DNA of 64,000 nt from Dallia pectoralis (taxonomy: Eukaryota > Chordata > Actinopteri > Esociformes > Umbridae): positions 11,340,426 to 11,404,425 of the forward strand of contig CM055756.1 of the NCBI GenBank assembly GCA_029465975.1, given 5' to 3'. This document shows, piece after piece, positions 1-10,747 of the stretch. Numbering within the stretch: the stretch's first letter is position 1; every line of letters starts with the position of its first letter. The notes below the pieces were generated by a model. The model did no database searches. It had not been told where the DNA came from and was given only the letters and a program-made list of their open reading frames with translations. Both the position numbers and the translations under genes were made by a program.

Positions 1-791
1 GACCATGATATAGTTTCCTCACACTCACACACTTAATAAAGCCGAATTATAAAGCAGATTTTATTTTATCCATAACAACCCATAGGTTTCAACATTATTG
101 CAACACATTACTTTGGCAGAAAATATAAATGCCTTGAAAATATAAATGTCATTTGTATCCGAGCAACGATCTATCAAATAAATGTCTTACAATAAAGCGT
201 AGTCCCTGTGCTAATTCTGCACAGCCTGTTACATCTGTAACAGGAGTAAAATTATGGGGTGAATAATATGTGTGGAGAGCCATGTGTCTAAATCCACACA
301 GTCACAGGAGCTTAACCACCATTAGTACTGGCAGACTAAGAGCCAATCCCTGCTCTGCTTTCTCCTCCCCCCCCCCAACCCTCTAGCACAACCTAATACA
401 GTCAAACCCAACAGTCTGGAAACAGGTCAGCACCGAGGCGTCAGCATGAAAAGCTAGAGTTGATTAAAATACTACTTCCTGGATGATTTATCCCAGTTTA
501 CTTCTAATATATTTGGCAGGAGTTGGTAGGAAAATGCTTTCCAGTGCACCAAATAGTTCTCCTTTTGTCTTCTCATGATTTTCATTGAGTGTTCTTCTGT
601 TCAGCATCTGTTCCTGCAAGCCCACACCCTCCCCCCGGGGGTGCTTCCAAACAAATCATCCCGTACTGGGTCTCGGGGGGGCGTTCAACCATGAAACAGC
701 TAAACCTGCCATTGACCCAGGAATCTTTTGTTACAAGTGCGCTAATCTGCTGGGCTTTATCCGCTGAGCTGAATATCAACATAATGCTAGA
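1..791. other. Non-coding, presumed ttyh2 intron 3
   Basis: No convincing exon, RNA gene or repeat family is visible. The stretch lies downstream of ttyh2 exon 3 on the minus strand, so it should be intron 3. I searched the minus strand for a tweety-like exon 4, expected to start in phase 0, and found none. A short C-run sits at about 367-377. Confidence 0.5.
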
Positions 792-1023
792 GGGGAGCAC
801 TGGGGAACAAGATGTAATGCCAACAGGATCTCATGATGTTCTCCAACTTTGTTGGGATCTTCAGAGTGCCAAAGGGGAGCACTGGGGAACAAGATGTAAT
901 GCCAACAGGATCTCATGATGTTCTCCAACTGTGTTGGGATCTTCAGAGTGCCAAAGGGGAGCACCGGAACAAGATGTAATGCCAACAGGATCTCTGAAGA
1001 TCCCAACACAGTTGGAGAACATC
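792..1023. repeat. 82-bp tandem repeat closed by an inverted segment
   Basis: Copies begin at 792, 874 and 956, exactly 82 bp apart, and the first two are almost identical. The third copy is interrupted after about 38 bp. The 30 bp at 994-1023 are the exact reverse complement of 917-946 in the second copy, so the array ends in a potential stem-loop. It lies in presumed ttyh2 intron 3. Confidence 0.85.
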
Positions 1024-1148
1024 AAGAGTGCTACACCATAGCTAGAAGTACAGGACATGTTGCAGTCAGGCCAGGTGCCTGCAGTCTATTGGAAATATAA
1101 AGCTATGCATTATCAGGTAGGACAAGGAATGTTATCAGCTGCATTAAG

Positions 1149-1287
1149 ACAGGCAGCAAACAGGCATCAAACAGGCAGAGGCAGGCAGCAAACAGGCAGA
1201 GGCAGGCTGCAAACAGGCAGAGGCAGGCTGCAAACAGGCAGAGACAGGCTGCAAACAGGCAGAGACAGGCTCCAAACAGACAGACAC
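1149..1287. repeat. 21-bp minisatellite
   Basis: About six to seven copies of a 21-bp unit built from CAAACAGGCAGAGGCAGG-like sequence. Open reading frames crossing it on both strands are periodicity artefacts. Confidence 0.85.
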
Positions 1288-1433
1288 AAGCAGGCCTACA
1301 CCCGTCTTCATATTGATCTGCATTTGGATTACCCAGGAAGCTTTGCATCCAAACAGCCACTTCACGTTCTAATTCTGCCCACATTGCAGTGTGCCCGGGT
1401 GCCAGGCTCCAATCAGCAGCCGGGGTACATTAC

Positions 1434-1545
1434 CAGGTCGTTGATGCCATCCAGCGTTTGGTTGGCGTTGTGGAGCGAATAGGTCAGCTGGTACACCCCG
1501 TCGTTGGTCTCGCTGTTGCCATAGAAACCCACTCCGACAGCCGAG
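1434..1545 (-). CDS. ttyh2: ttyh2 exon 3
   Basis: 112 bp. Acceptor CTATTTCAG| at 1546 and donor GACCTG|GTAATG at 1433. It encodes the signature AVGVGFYGNSETNDG and the start of the first large extracellular loop with sequon NQT. Phase 2 in, phase 0 out. No stop or frameshift. Confidence 0.94.
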
Positions 1546-4500
1546 CTGAAATAGAGGAGACAAAACAGAAAACAGGCGTTTTGATCTCGTCCCGTTTACC
1601 GTAATCAAGCCCAATTTTAGAAACTTTCCAGTCCTCCAGTTATTCATAAGGGTGTGTTTGTTTACGATCCATATCATTAAAAACATCCGCTCCCGTACAA
1701 ACTTTATATAACTGCTCGTTTGGAGGCCCAGAGAGTCTGGAGCTGAATTAGACTCTAATCCTACTCCACTTTACACCACATGGCCGGTTATGAAGCCAGG
1801 GAAGGGTCAGGGTTCTGAGGAGATTATAGCTTTTATCTTTGAATCTCTTCTAACTTGTCCTCCGTCTTCAGAAAACGCATCCAGCCCCCTCCCCCCCTAC
1901 GTTTTAGGACTGGGCCGGACTGCACACGCCTGATTCCCTAGCCGTCGCCGTCACCGGGCCCATGAGCCCCAGAAATGGACACCTCCACCCCCCACCATAT
2001 AACGGAGAGGCTCCCCTGATATAATGAAACCCCGGTCCCGTAGGAATACACATAGAGCCAGTGTTCCCCACTTCCCTTGTCATCAACGTTCCCCTCGGGC
2101 CGGGCGGTAACAGGACACACGCTCCGACCACATTAGCCTCGTCCCAGGGGTACTCCGGTCACAGAATGGACGGAAGTGACAGGACACCACTAACAGGGTC
2201 AGTCAGATGTGACACCAGTGAGGTCATGAGGTCATGGCCGGTACTGAGGGTACTGGACTGAACAGGGAAGCGCTGCCCAAACAGACTCACGGCCAGGGTG
2301 AGCCAGTCTGCTTGTAACACCCCAGCTCGGGACTGTGGCGAAACACCGGTATTTATGTAGATCAGGCATTTGTTGCTGTGCTTTGGACAAATCTCTGTAG
2401 TTAGCAGATAGAGATGTATCAATCCAGGTCCCAGAATTGAATTGAACATTTGAACAATTACACAACCTGAGTAGTGGATTAACAGTGATTTAAAGCAGAC
2501 CCCATATGTGGTTAATGGCAATATCAAAGGGCTATTTAAGCTTTTTCAAAATGAGACCATTTCCCAATCTACCCCAAATCTGATTAAATGTCTCCACATT
2601 CAGTCTGAAGGAAGTGGGCATGTAGACTCCCAGTCGATCCACGGACGCTAGTTCACGCAGAACCTCTAACTTCCTGTATGCTGTTGTCAGGTGGTCCCTC
2701 TGCCCTTCTGACACGTGGAGAAGCTAAATGGTAACACCTCCTGCTGAGATAAAACCATTCTGTCTACGCACCGCGAAGTAAACACAGGACATCCTCAGAT
2801 GAAGGTTGCCAGGTGGACAGAGCAAGCGTCCCGTTGTCACTAACAAACTGGAAGGAAGAAAGATAATGTGTGTGTGTATGTATTTCTGTGTGTGTGTGTG
2901 TGTATTTCTGTGTGTGTGTGTGTGTGTGTATTTCCGTGTGTGTGTGTTGCTTGTGACTATTGGTTAAAGAATTTGTCTCCAATTTGGTCCTGGGCCTTAA
3001 TCCCGCTCTGGGATAGGATTAGGATTAGTATATTTGCCAGACACTCCGGATATCACAGAGGGTTGGATGCAGCATTGACAGGTGGAATCAGGTGACTGCC
3101 TGGACGGACGGACGGATGGACGGACACACACACACACACACCAAACAGCTACAGTCCTACCAGTATATCTAACACTAGTGAGGTGTGTATTACACTCTGG
3201 GGGGTACACACACACACACACACACACACCAAACAGCTACAGTCCTACCAGTATATCTAACACTAGTGAGGTGTGTATTACACTCTGGGGGGTACACACA
3301 CACACACACACACACATATCCCAGACAGCTACAGTCCTACCAGTATCTAACACATGGGTTCCCAAACAGTACATTGGCGTATGACCCCATTCTAATACCC
3401 TTTTACATATATTCAAGCACTTATATTTATTTATATTAAACATGAAAACAGTTTTGAGGAACCTACCAACGTTTTGCTTTTATCTTTTAAGAATGGGGAT
3501 ATAATATATCATAGATTTAAATGTTAAAGCTACATTTGTGGAGGGGGGAGGCTCATTATTTATATTATAATCATATTTAGCGACTACCAGAGGTGATTCA
3601 AGCAACTCCAGTTCTGTAATTATTATTTACCAAAATTGATGGGGACTCTAACATACAACAACATACACGCATTAGCCCTAATAAAAGGATGAAGCCAGAG
3701 CCAAGTTTAATCAGAGAGAGCTACTGAATATCAGAGTCTGATGAAATGGTTACAGGTAATTCAATGTCCTATATCATAGAACTTCATTCAATTCCAATGT
3801 TCCGTCTAGTAGTAAAAACACCATGACTGATGACACAAAGGACTGGGGGAATAAAAGCTACGGATAAATGAATGTTAATGGATTCAATTGTTCCGTTCAT
3901 AATTGCACCATTAGATTAAAAAAGAGACCGTGGCAACGTTCTGGGGACACAGACGCACCACGTCCTACAAGTACGGCAGATGTAATAGGATACAGAAGCA
4001 CGATGACTGGAAATGATCTGACTGAACCTGGAGAAACAGTATTAAAAACCAAATCCCATATTAAATGAGCACGAGTAGAGCAGTTACACAAAATAGACGC
4101 ACGTTTCCATTCTGCCCTGTCCGCAGATAAAGGAAACAGAGTTGTAGTACATAAACTTCATGAATAATCATCAACATATTGCATTTCTAATTTCATTTCG
4201 GGATAAATATATGCACGCTGTGAGGCGATTTAGTCAGCCAAACACAAAGTGAAATGTACTCTTGTCGAAACAAAGTTCTGTATCCGATGACAACAGAGAG
4301 CGGTTCTGAGCCACGTCATTCACCAGTTAACACAGAGACCCTTATTGGGTTGTGCTAAGCAGTATCACGCCTCAGCACTTAGGGCCACAACGGGTCATGT
4401 GTGAACTCTGGGCTGGTCCAGGAATGTATGCGGCTAAATACATCAGCCTTCAGCACTTAGCGCACTCATCACAAGACTAAGCTCAACCCGACGCAGATTC

Positions 4501-6248
4501 AATCAAGCACTTAAAGACGGGCAGTATATTATGTTATTATCTGCCATTTGAAAACGATATCTCGCACTTTTACGCTCTCTGTCGTTCTCTCAGTTCAGTC
4601 CATCTTGCTGCCCTGTCTTTTCTCCTCCCATCCCTGACGAAACTAATGGTTTTGACTATTTGAACTCTGTATTCTAGCACTTTATATGTCAAATGATTGT
4701 ATGACTAAAGTCCAGGCTGTCAGCATACATTTTTTAGGGTATTTTAACCTTTATTTATGTTCTGTAGATGGGAGAGGCCCCACAGTACAGGATAATTCAA
4801 TGGGCGGGTGCCAACACGAGGGGCTGCAGGTTGAAGAGGACGGCCTAAGGGGTCGTGACCCTAAGGGGGCGTAACCCTAAGTAACACAGTAATTTAACCC
4901 ACCATATGATAAGTCCACTGGCGATGGCCGTCCAGGAGATGCAGCAGGAGTCAGGCTTCTTGGTTTCCACCTCCTCCTCCCTCCTACAGCAGCACAGGCA
5001 GGTCAGGTAGGCAGAGAGCAGCAGGACGCTGAGAGCTAAACCGGCCGCCGCCACGCACACTAGGAAGACCAGAGACTGGGGGAGGGGTGGGAGATATGCA
5101 GGGGAGGGGGGGAAGGGGAGGGAACGAAGATTGGCAGGGGGAGAAAGGCAGGGAGAGACAGAGATCAGCTGTTTGGTTTTTAAATCCCATTGGCATGATA
5201 AGTATCCTGTCAAGCCAAAGACTCGCATTAGCTCCCCGCTCTTCAGCCCAGCCCAGCCCAGGTTGTGTCTGTCCTAGCCCAGGTTGTGTCCGTCCCAGCC
5301 CAGGTTGTGTCCGTCCCAGCCCAGGTTGTGCGGCCCAGCCCAGGTTGTGCGGCCCAGCCCAGGTTGTGCGGCCCAGCCCAGGTTGTGCGGCCCAGCCCAG
5401 GTTTAACACTAACAGCCCAGCATAGGGCTGATAACCAGTGAAGTGACTGACCCCACCTTACTTTCCTGTTGTTCTCCGACAGACCAGAAAGCACTGAAAC
5501 CAAGTGAGGCTAAAATGCGAGGGAATATTGGGTCAAAGGTCACGGGTGGTAAATCAACCATAACCACAGCGGCTCTCAGTATAAGGCCAGCTGGAAAGAA
5601 ATTGATGGAGCGAGTGATTGAGACAGGAAGAAAGGGAGAGAGAAAAAAAGAGAGAGAATGCAATGAGAGGAGCAAGATAAATATTATTGAAAACAGCAAG
5701 CTGTCTGAAGACCTTCTGGAATTGCTTTTGCAAGCGATGGGCTATAGGCTAAAGACAAGAGAGACAGTGACTCACTTAGAAAAGCTTAGTAGGAAAAGGG
5801 ATAACATCTAGGCTCCGAAAATGACAATGAAGCATTGCGCTTTAATGTTTTCCTAGTTTCCTTGGTTCCTTTCGGTTCAACAAGGCCCCAAGCTCGGTCG
5901 CCATGGTAACTCATCAGTGGACTGACTTGTGCCGTGGGGAAAACAGCTAGTTATCAGAACCACAGAGTTCCAACTCACCATCATGTGAACGAGCAGTCTC
6001 ACTCTGGAACAGTCCTGTGATACACTACGGTATACCTTGAGCTTTTGAGGGTTTAGATCAAAAAATAGAAGAACACAGGACCATTCTACGTGCATAAACA
6101 CCAACAAAATCAACCAGAAGACATCTAGGTTAATGCTTCAGAATACATGTGTCTCTGAGATATTACCACATATATATATACATACATACACATACATACA
6201 TACATACATACATACATACATACATACATACATACATACATACATACA

Positions 6249-6282
<34 letters not shown>

Positions 6283-7205
6283 CACACGTGTGTGTGGTGT
6301 AGGGTGGTTGGATTAGTAAATGGCACGAGGCACGATTCCACTTGGTTGACTAACCACAGTTCCACTTGATTTTGTTAGTCACTCGCTTTTGATCTCAGAC
6401 CCTGCAATCAATTTTCTGAACTCCATAGAACAATGTGTGAAATTGCAGGAAATTCTAAAGAAAATGTTTTCTCTCTCTTCGCCATCACGGAAATAGTACA
6501 ATGCGGCAAAACAGAATAAAACCATGAAAAAGTGTAGAAATAGAAAGTGTAGAATGGCAGAAATCGATATGTTCATTACCAACCTTGTATTCATGCCGAA
6601 TGTGTACAATTTTAGGAAACTAACTCTGAATTACTTATCACCTCTGATCATTATATTGAAATAACTTTTAAACAAATGAACACAAATGTTTCACAGGATG
6701 TGACAACACATTCTGGACAAATTCTGCACTGGTCTGGACTGTTCAGTTTTTTACACATTCAGTATATTTAATATATAAATGAGATCCATTTGATGAAATG
6801 TTCCAGTGAGCTGGAAACATACATAATATTGTGTGTGTGCTTAACTTCAGTCAGTCTGTGTAGCCTGTAGTGTGTGCAGACATAGTATTTTAGTAATGGT
6901 TTAACATGACAACAGGGTCAAATCAACATTTGTTTTGGCGATAAACAGCTAAAAGTACTTGTACACATTTCAACACATTGGTGGCCCTATGGGGGGGGGT
7001 CTGTCAGTGAGCCCATGGTAACCCGCAGCAGTCGCACATAACGCACCCTGTTATCGGGACATAATAGAGAACCAACCTGCTGGTAGTCCACCTCCTCCGG
7101 TCTGAAGCTGTTCTCCACCGCCTGGAAGCTCAGGTTGAGGTGAGGGAAGTTGTGCAGCCAATAGGTCCACCATGGAGCCACATAGTCTAACCGGGCTGTG
7201 GCCAT
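1434..7205 (-). CDS. ttyh2: Tweety family member, ttyh2-like, exons 1-3 (3' part outside window)
   Basis: Spliced minus-strand gene. The 5' coding part is 7205-7077, 5075-4903 and 1545-1434, giving residues 1-138 of a protein usually about 530 residues long. Tweety proteins are multi-pass plasma-membrane proteins originally reported as anion channels, with roles in cell volume and adhesion. Visible: an N-terminus of the form MATARLDYVAPWWTYWLHNF, a first membrane segment near residues 45-67, a Cys-rich CCCRR loop, a second membrane segment ending in the family signature VGVGFYGNSETND, and the sequon NQT at 129-131, where TTYH2 is known to be glycosylated. Remembered human paralogues match TTYH2 better than TTYH1 or TTYH3, notably in exon 2 and the NSETND stretch. 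All splice sites are GT/AG and phases agree (0, 2, 0). The next exon should start in phase 0 left of the window. Assignment to ttyh2 is strong; which teleost duplicate it is cannot be told. Confidence 0.93.
2867..2948. repeat. (GT)n microsatellite
   Basis: Interrupted GT repeat with periodic TATTTC interruptions, in ttyh2 intron 2. Confidence 0.9.
3122..3335. repeat. 88-92 bp tandem repeat with embedded (AC)n
   Basis: A unit starting CCAAACAGCTACAGTCCTAC recurs at 3141, 3229 and, slightly changed, 3321. Each copy is separated by an (AC)n run of different length. It is a compound mini/microsatellite in ttyh2 intron 2. Confidence 0.85.
4903..5075 (-). CDS. ttyh2: ttyh2 exon 2
   Basis: 173 bp. 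Acceptor CCCTCCCCCAG| lies before TCTCTGGTC (Ser-Leu-Val), and donor ATATG|GTGGGT is at 4902. It encodes transmembrane segment 1 (LVFLVCVAAAGLALSVLLL), the CCCRREEE loop and the start of segment 2 (CCISWTAIASGLII). It ends in phase 2; the split codon joins exon 3 as Cys. Confidence 0.94.
5244..5403. repeat. 19-21 bp GC-rich minisatellite
   Basis: Eight or so copies of AGCCCAGGTTGTG followed by TCCGTCCC (21-bp form, left half) or CGGCCC (19-bp form, right half). The two variants are segregated into blocks, which suggests two successive expansions. Located in ttyh2 intron 1. Confidence 0.87.
6171..6298. repeat. (CATA)n microsatellite
   Basis: About 25 tandem CATA tetramers flanked by TA and CA/TG dinucleotide runs. 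Confidence 0.95.
7077..7205 (-). CDS. ttyh2: ttyh2 exon 1 (coding part)
   Basis: ATG at 7205-7203 opens 43 codons ending ...VDYQQ, followed by donor CAG|GTTGGT at 7076. The aromatic-rich APWW...LH start is typical of the family. This ATG is chosen because the homology begins at its Met, and the sequence further upstream is CT-rich leader-like DNA. Confidence 0.93.
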
Positions 7206-7929
7206 TCCGGATTACACGAGGGATGTTGCAGGACCTACAAAGAAAACGCCACGGAGAACTCGCGACTCCTCAGTAATCCTCCTCCTTCCTCCTCCGTCAG
7301 TACTTCTCACTCCTCGATCAGAACTCCTTACTCCTCGGTACTCCTTACTCCTCGGTACTCCTCCGCAGCACAACCCGTGAACAAGCCAGGACTATCTGCA
7401 CCACAGGGGGGTGAGAAGTGCCTAATTACTCCCCTGGGCTGGTGGACCTCAGAACCAGAACATCATCTCGTTATGCGCATCTGGTCCATTAAACCTCTGA
7501 TCTGACTTCTCCCGAGGAGCGCTTCTCCGTGCGCGTCCGAATGGGTCCCGCAACCCAATAGGTCTGTCTCACGGGAACGCGCACATCCATCCAGGCACCG
7601 GTAACTATAAGCCTTTTCCTGAATACTGCGTTTTGTTCAGTGAGCCACTGTGTTCTATATTAAGGTGCGAATCCACCGAGAATAGTGTCATGTGAAAAGG
7701 GCTTATGTGTGTATTCTATCATGGCCTCATATCTACAAATCTTTTTAAACCCCCCATTTGGCTGTGTGTGGGGAAATGGTGCCTCTAACACCAGATTACA
7801 ATCCAAAACACAGTTGCCCCATTACATGGAATTACTTACTCAAACTTGTTCTAAGGGCAGAAAAGAAAATGATTGGTTTACAGATTCATCCAATGAAATT
7901 AAAGTAGAGGCGGGATTAAGGCGTTTGGA
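7206..7929. promoter_or_regulatory. ttyh2 5' leader and likely bidirectional promoter
   Basis: Immediately upstream of the ttyh2 ATG. 7260-7370 is CT-rich with short repeats of CTCCTCGGTACTC, reading like a 5' leader. 7500-7600 is locally CpG-rich (GCGCGTCCG, GGAACGCGC). On the right flank, ATTGG/CCAAT motifs (near 7870 and 7889) and a GGCGGG box (7910) precede the candidate rightward first exon. No TATA box is obvious. Promoter function is inferred from position and motifs. Confidence 0.45.
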
Positions 7930-8003
7930 AATATGGAGGGAAGGATCTTACAGACGACGACGCGTTATTGACTGTTCGTGGGAGAAAAACCACTTGACAT
8001 AAG
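7930..8003 (+). other. Candidate non-coding first exon of a divergent transcript
   Basis: The segment following the CCAAT/GC-box cluster ends in a near-perfect donor, ATAAG|GTAAGTG (8003/8004). No long frame is present, so it would be 5' untranslated. No downstream coding exon of this putative gene was recognised in the window. The left boundary is a guess. It could equally be a chance donor. Confidence 0.3.
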
Positions 8004-8224
8004 GTAAGTGAATTTATTAAATGTTTTGTTCGTTGGAATTCGAAATTCACAGTTGAAATTCACAGATAAACAGCCTCTAAATTGTGCTAAGATAATTGGG
8101 GAACATTAAAATGCACAAAACTAATTCATCGTTTATATCGGATGTATTTGATGCCTGCTTCAGTCTACCACGTGCTGTCTGTGAAACCGATAAGTTATGC
8201 GATCACAACTCAAATCTCCGCGAC

Positions 8225-8837
8225 TCAGTATCATAATGTGTTATTTTTTTGTGTACTGAATGCTTCTCTCGGGGCAGGAGTTCTCAGGTTCATATTACTG
8301 TGTAACTTTTAGTTTTAGTTATAATGTGCTGCTCTCAGGGCAGGAGTAACGTTACTCCATATTAATATCGCTGTCTTATTTTTTGTGTATAATGCGCTGC
8401 TCTCAGGGCAGGAGTACTCCATATTCATATTGCTGTCTTCATTTTAGTTTATAATGCGCTGCTCTCAGGGCAGGAGTACTCCATATTCATATTGCTGTCG
8501 TCATTTTAGTTTATAATGCGCTGCTCTCAGGGCAGGAGTACTCCATATTCATATTGCTGTCTTATTTTTAGTGTTTAATGCGCTGCTCTCAGGGCAGGAG
8601 TACTCCATATTCATATTGCTGTCTTATTTTTAGTGTATAATGCGCTGCTCTCCGGGCAGGAGTACTCCATATTCATATTGCTGTCTTATTTTTAGTGTTT
8701 AATGCGCTGCTGTCAGGGCAGGAGTACTCCATATTCATATCGCTGTCTTATTTTTAGTGTTTAATGCTCTGCTCTCAGGGCAGGAGTAACATTACTCCAT
8801 ATTCATATTGCTGTCGTCTTTTTAGTGTATAATGCGC
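8225..8837 (+). repeat. 62-bp palindromic satellite, block 1 (forward orientation)
   Basis: About nine units; unit starts at 8401, 8463, 8525, 8587, 8649, 8711 and 8773 are exactly 62 bp apart. Each unit reads roughly GCTGCTCTCAGGGCAG, then GGAGTACTCC, then an AT-rich spacer ending TATAATGC. GGAGTACTCC is a perfect palindrome. At 8339-8360 and about 8781-8800 it is enlarged by 6 bp. The leftmost units are degenerate. Confidence 0.93.
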
Positions 8838-10415
8838 CTTCCCTGAGAGCAGCGCATTATTCACAAAAAAATAAGACAGCAATATGAATATGGAGTACTC
8901 CTGCCCTGAGAGCAGCGCATTATATACTAAAAAAAGACAGCGATATTAATATGGAGTAATGTTACTCCTGCCCTGAGAGCAGAGCATTAAACACTAAAAA
9001 TAAGACAGCGATATGAATATGGAGTACTCCTGCCCTGAGAGCAGCGCATTAAACACTAAAAATAAGACAGCAATATGAATATGGAGTACTCCTGCCCTGA
9101 GGGCAGCGTATTATACACTAAAAAGACGACAGCGGTATGACTACGGAGTACTCCTGCCCTGAGGGCAGCGCATTATACACTAAAAAGACGACAGCGGTAT
9201 GAATCTGAAGTATTCCTGCCCTGAGGGCAGCGTATTATACACTAAAAAGACGACAGCGGTATGACTATGGAGTACTCCTGCCTTGAGGGCAGCGCATTAT
9301 ACACAAAAGACGACAGAGGTTTGACTATGGAGTACTCCTGCCCTGAGGGCAGCGCATTATACACTAAAAATACGACAGCGCTATGAATATGGAGTATTCC
9401 TGCCCTGAGGGCAGCGCATTATACACTAAAAAGACGACAGCGGTATGACTATGGAGTACTCCTGCCCTGAGGGCAGCGCATTAAACACTAAAAAGACGAC
9501 AGCGGTATGAATATGGAGTACTCCTGCCCTGAGGGCAGCACATTATACACCAAAAAGACGACAGCGGTATGGCTATGGAGTATTCCTGCCCTGAGGGCAG
9601 CGCATTATACACTGAAAAGACGACAGCGGTATGAATATGGACTACTCCTGCCCTGAGGGCAGCGCATTATACACTAAAAAGACGACAGCGGTATGAATAT
9701 GGAGTACTCCTGCCCTGAGGGCAGCACATTATACACTAAAAAGACGACAGCGGTATGAATATGGAGTACTCCTGCCCTGAGGGCAGCACATTATACACTA
9801 AAAAGACGACAGTGGTATGAATATGGAGTACTCGTGCCCTAAGGGCAGCGCATTATACACCACTAAAAAGATGACAGCGGTATGAATATGGAGTACTGCT
9901 GCCCTGAGGGCAGCGCATTATACACTAAAGACGACAGCGGTATGAATATGGACTACTCCTGCCCTGAGGGCAGCGCATTATACACTAAAGACGACAGCGG
10001 TATGAATATGGAGTACTCTTGCCCTGAGGGCAGAGCATTATACACTGAAGACGACAGCGGTATGAATATGAAGTACTCCTGCCCTGAGGGCAGAGCATTA
10101 TACACTAAAAAGACGACAGCGGTATGAATATGGACTACTCCTGCCCTGAGGGCAGAGCATGGAGTACTCTTGCCCTGAGGGCAGAGCATTATACACTGAA
10201 GACGACAGCGGTATGAATATGAAGTACTCCTGCCCTGAGGGCAGCGCATTATACACTAAAGACGACAGCGGTATGAATATGGAGTACTCTTTCCCTGAGG
10301 GCAGAGCATTATACACTAAAAAGACGACAGCGGTATGAATATGGAGTACTCCTGCCCTGAGGGCAGCGCATTATACACTAAAGACGACAGCGGTATGAAT
10401 ATGGAGTACTCCTGC
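8838..10415 (-). repeat. 62-bp palindromic satellite, block 2 (inverted orientation)
   Basis: About 25 units of the same family in reverse orientation, head-to-head with block 1 at about 8838. Period is 62 bp (e.g. 9032, 9094, 9156, 9218, 9280) with a few 57-60 bp units. The first 500-600 bp mirror block 1 closely, including the enlarged-palindrome unit. From about 9094 rightward the units carry TGCCCTGAGGGCA, a palindrome matching the TFAP2-type consensus GCCC-N3-GGGC. Open frames across it (e.g. 9882-10127) are artefacts. Confidence 0.93.
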
Positions 10416-10459
10416 AAGTTTGAGTAAGTAAAACTCCCATCTGCAATTGGCATGGCTAA

Positions 10460-10744
10460 AGGCCTCATTATGCTTCTGCGTCAACTCCACGGCGTAGCTA
10501 CGCCGTCTCTCCTACGGCGTTGTGGCCGTTTTATGGTTCTGCGTCGGTTTGCGTTGCATTTCACATCCAGATGTATAATCTGACCAATCACAACCCTTGT
10601 GGTCTGCGTCGTCTCGACGCGTAGTTACAATTTTTTGGAGGTGCACGTCGAGCTACGGCGTAGTGGTCGGAGAGGGGTTCGCGTGGACGCAGAGGGGTCG
10701 GAGAGGGTACGCTGTTGATTCGACGCAGAAGCATAAAACAGGCT
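10460..10744. mobile_element. Short non-autonomous DNA transposon (MITE), probably PIF/Harbinger-like
   Basis: 285-bp element flanked by direct TAA (10457-10459 and 10745-10747). The termini are inverted: the inner 15 bp TTATGCTTCTGCGTC match exactly and the outermost bases are partly diverged. The interior is CpG-rich with repeated GCGTCG/CGGCGTAG motifs and no coding capacity. The 3-bp TWA-type duplication is what PIF/Harbinger elements make, so that superfamily is inferred. Confidence 0.75.
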
Positions 10745-10747
10745 TAA

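Larger units (their letters stand above)
1546..4902 (-). other. ttyh2 intron 2
   Basis: 3.36-kb intron bounded by GTGGGT (4902) and TTTCAG (1546). Contents seen: a (GT)n tract and an AC-containing compound repeat (listed separately), and a GGAC/GGAT-rich stretch near 3099-3124. Small open frames elsewhere show no recognisable protein. Confidence 0.85.
5076..7076 (-). other. ttyh2 intron 1
   Basis: 2.0-kb intron bounded by GTTGGT (7076) and CCCCCAG (5076). It holds a GC-rich minisatellite and a CATA microsatellite (listed separately). Nothing else is recognised. Confidence 0.85.

Noticed and set aside
2532..2714. 60-codon minus frame (MSEGQRDHL...) as an extra ttyh2 exon
   Set aside because: It lies inside intron 2, resembles no tweety sequence, and exon 2 joins exon 3 in phase without it.
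4984..5409. 141-codon minus frame overlapping ttyh2 exon 2
   Set aside because: A read-through of the GC-rich minisatellite into another frame of exon 2.
8225..10415. CRISPR-like regular repeats
   Set aside because: Units are contiguous with no unique spacers, and the setting is a vertebrate genome.
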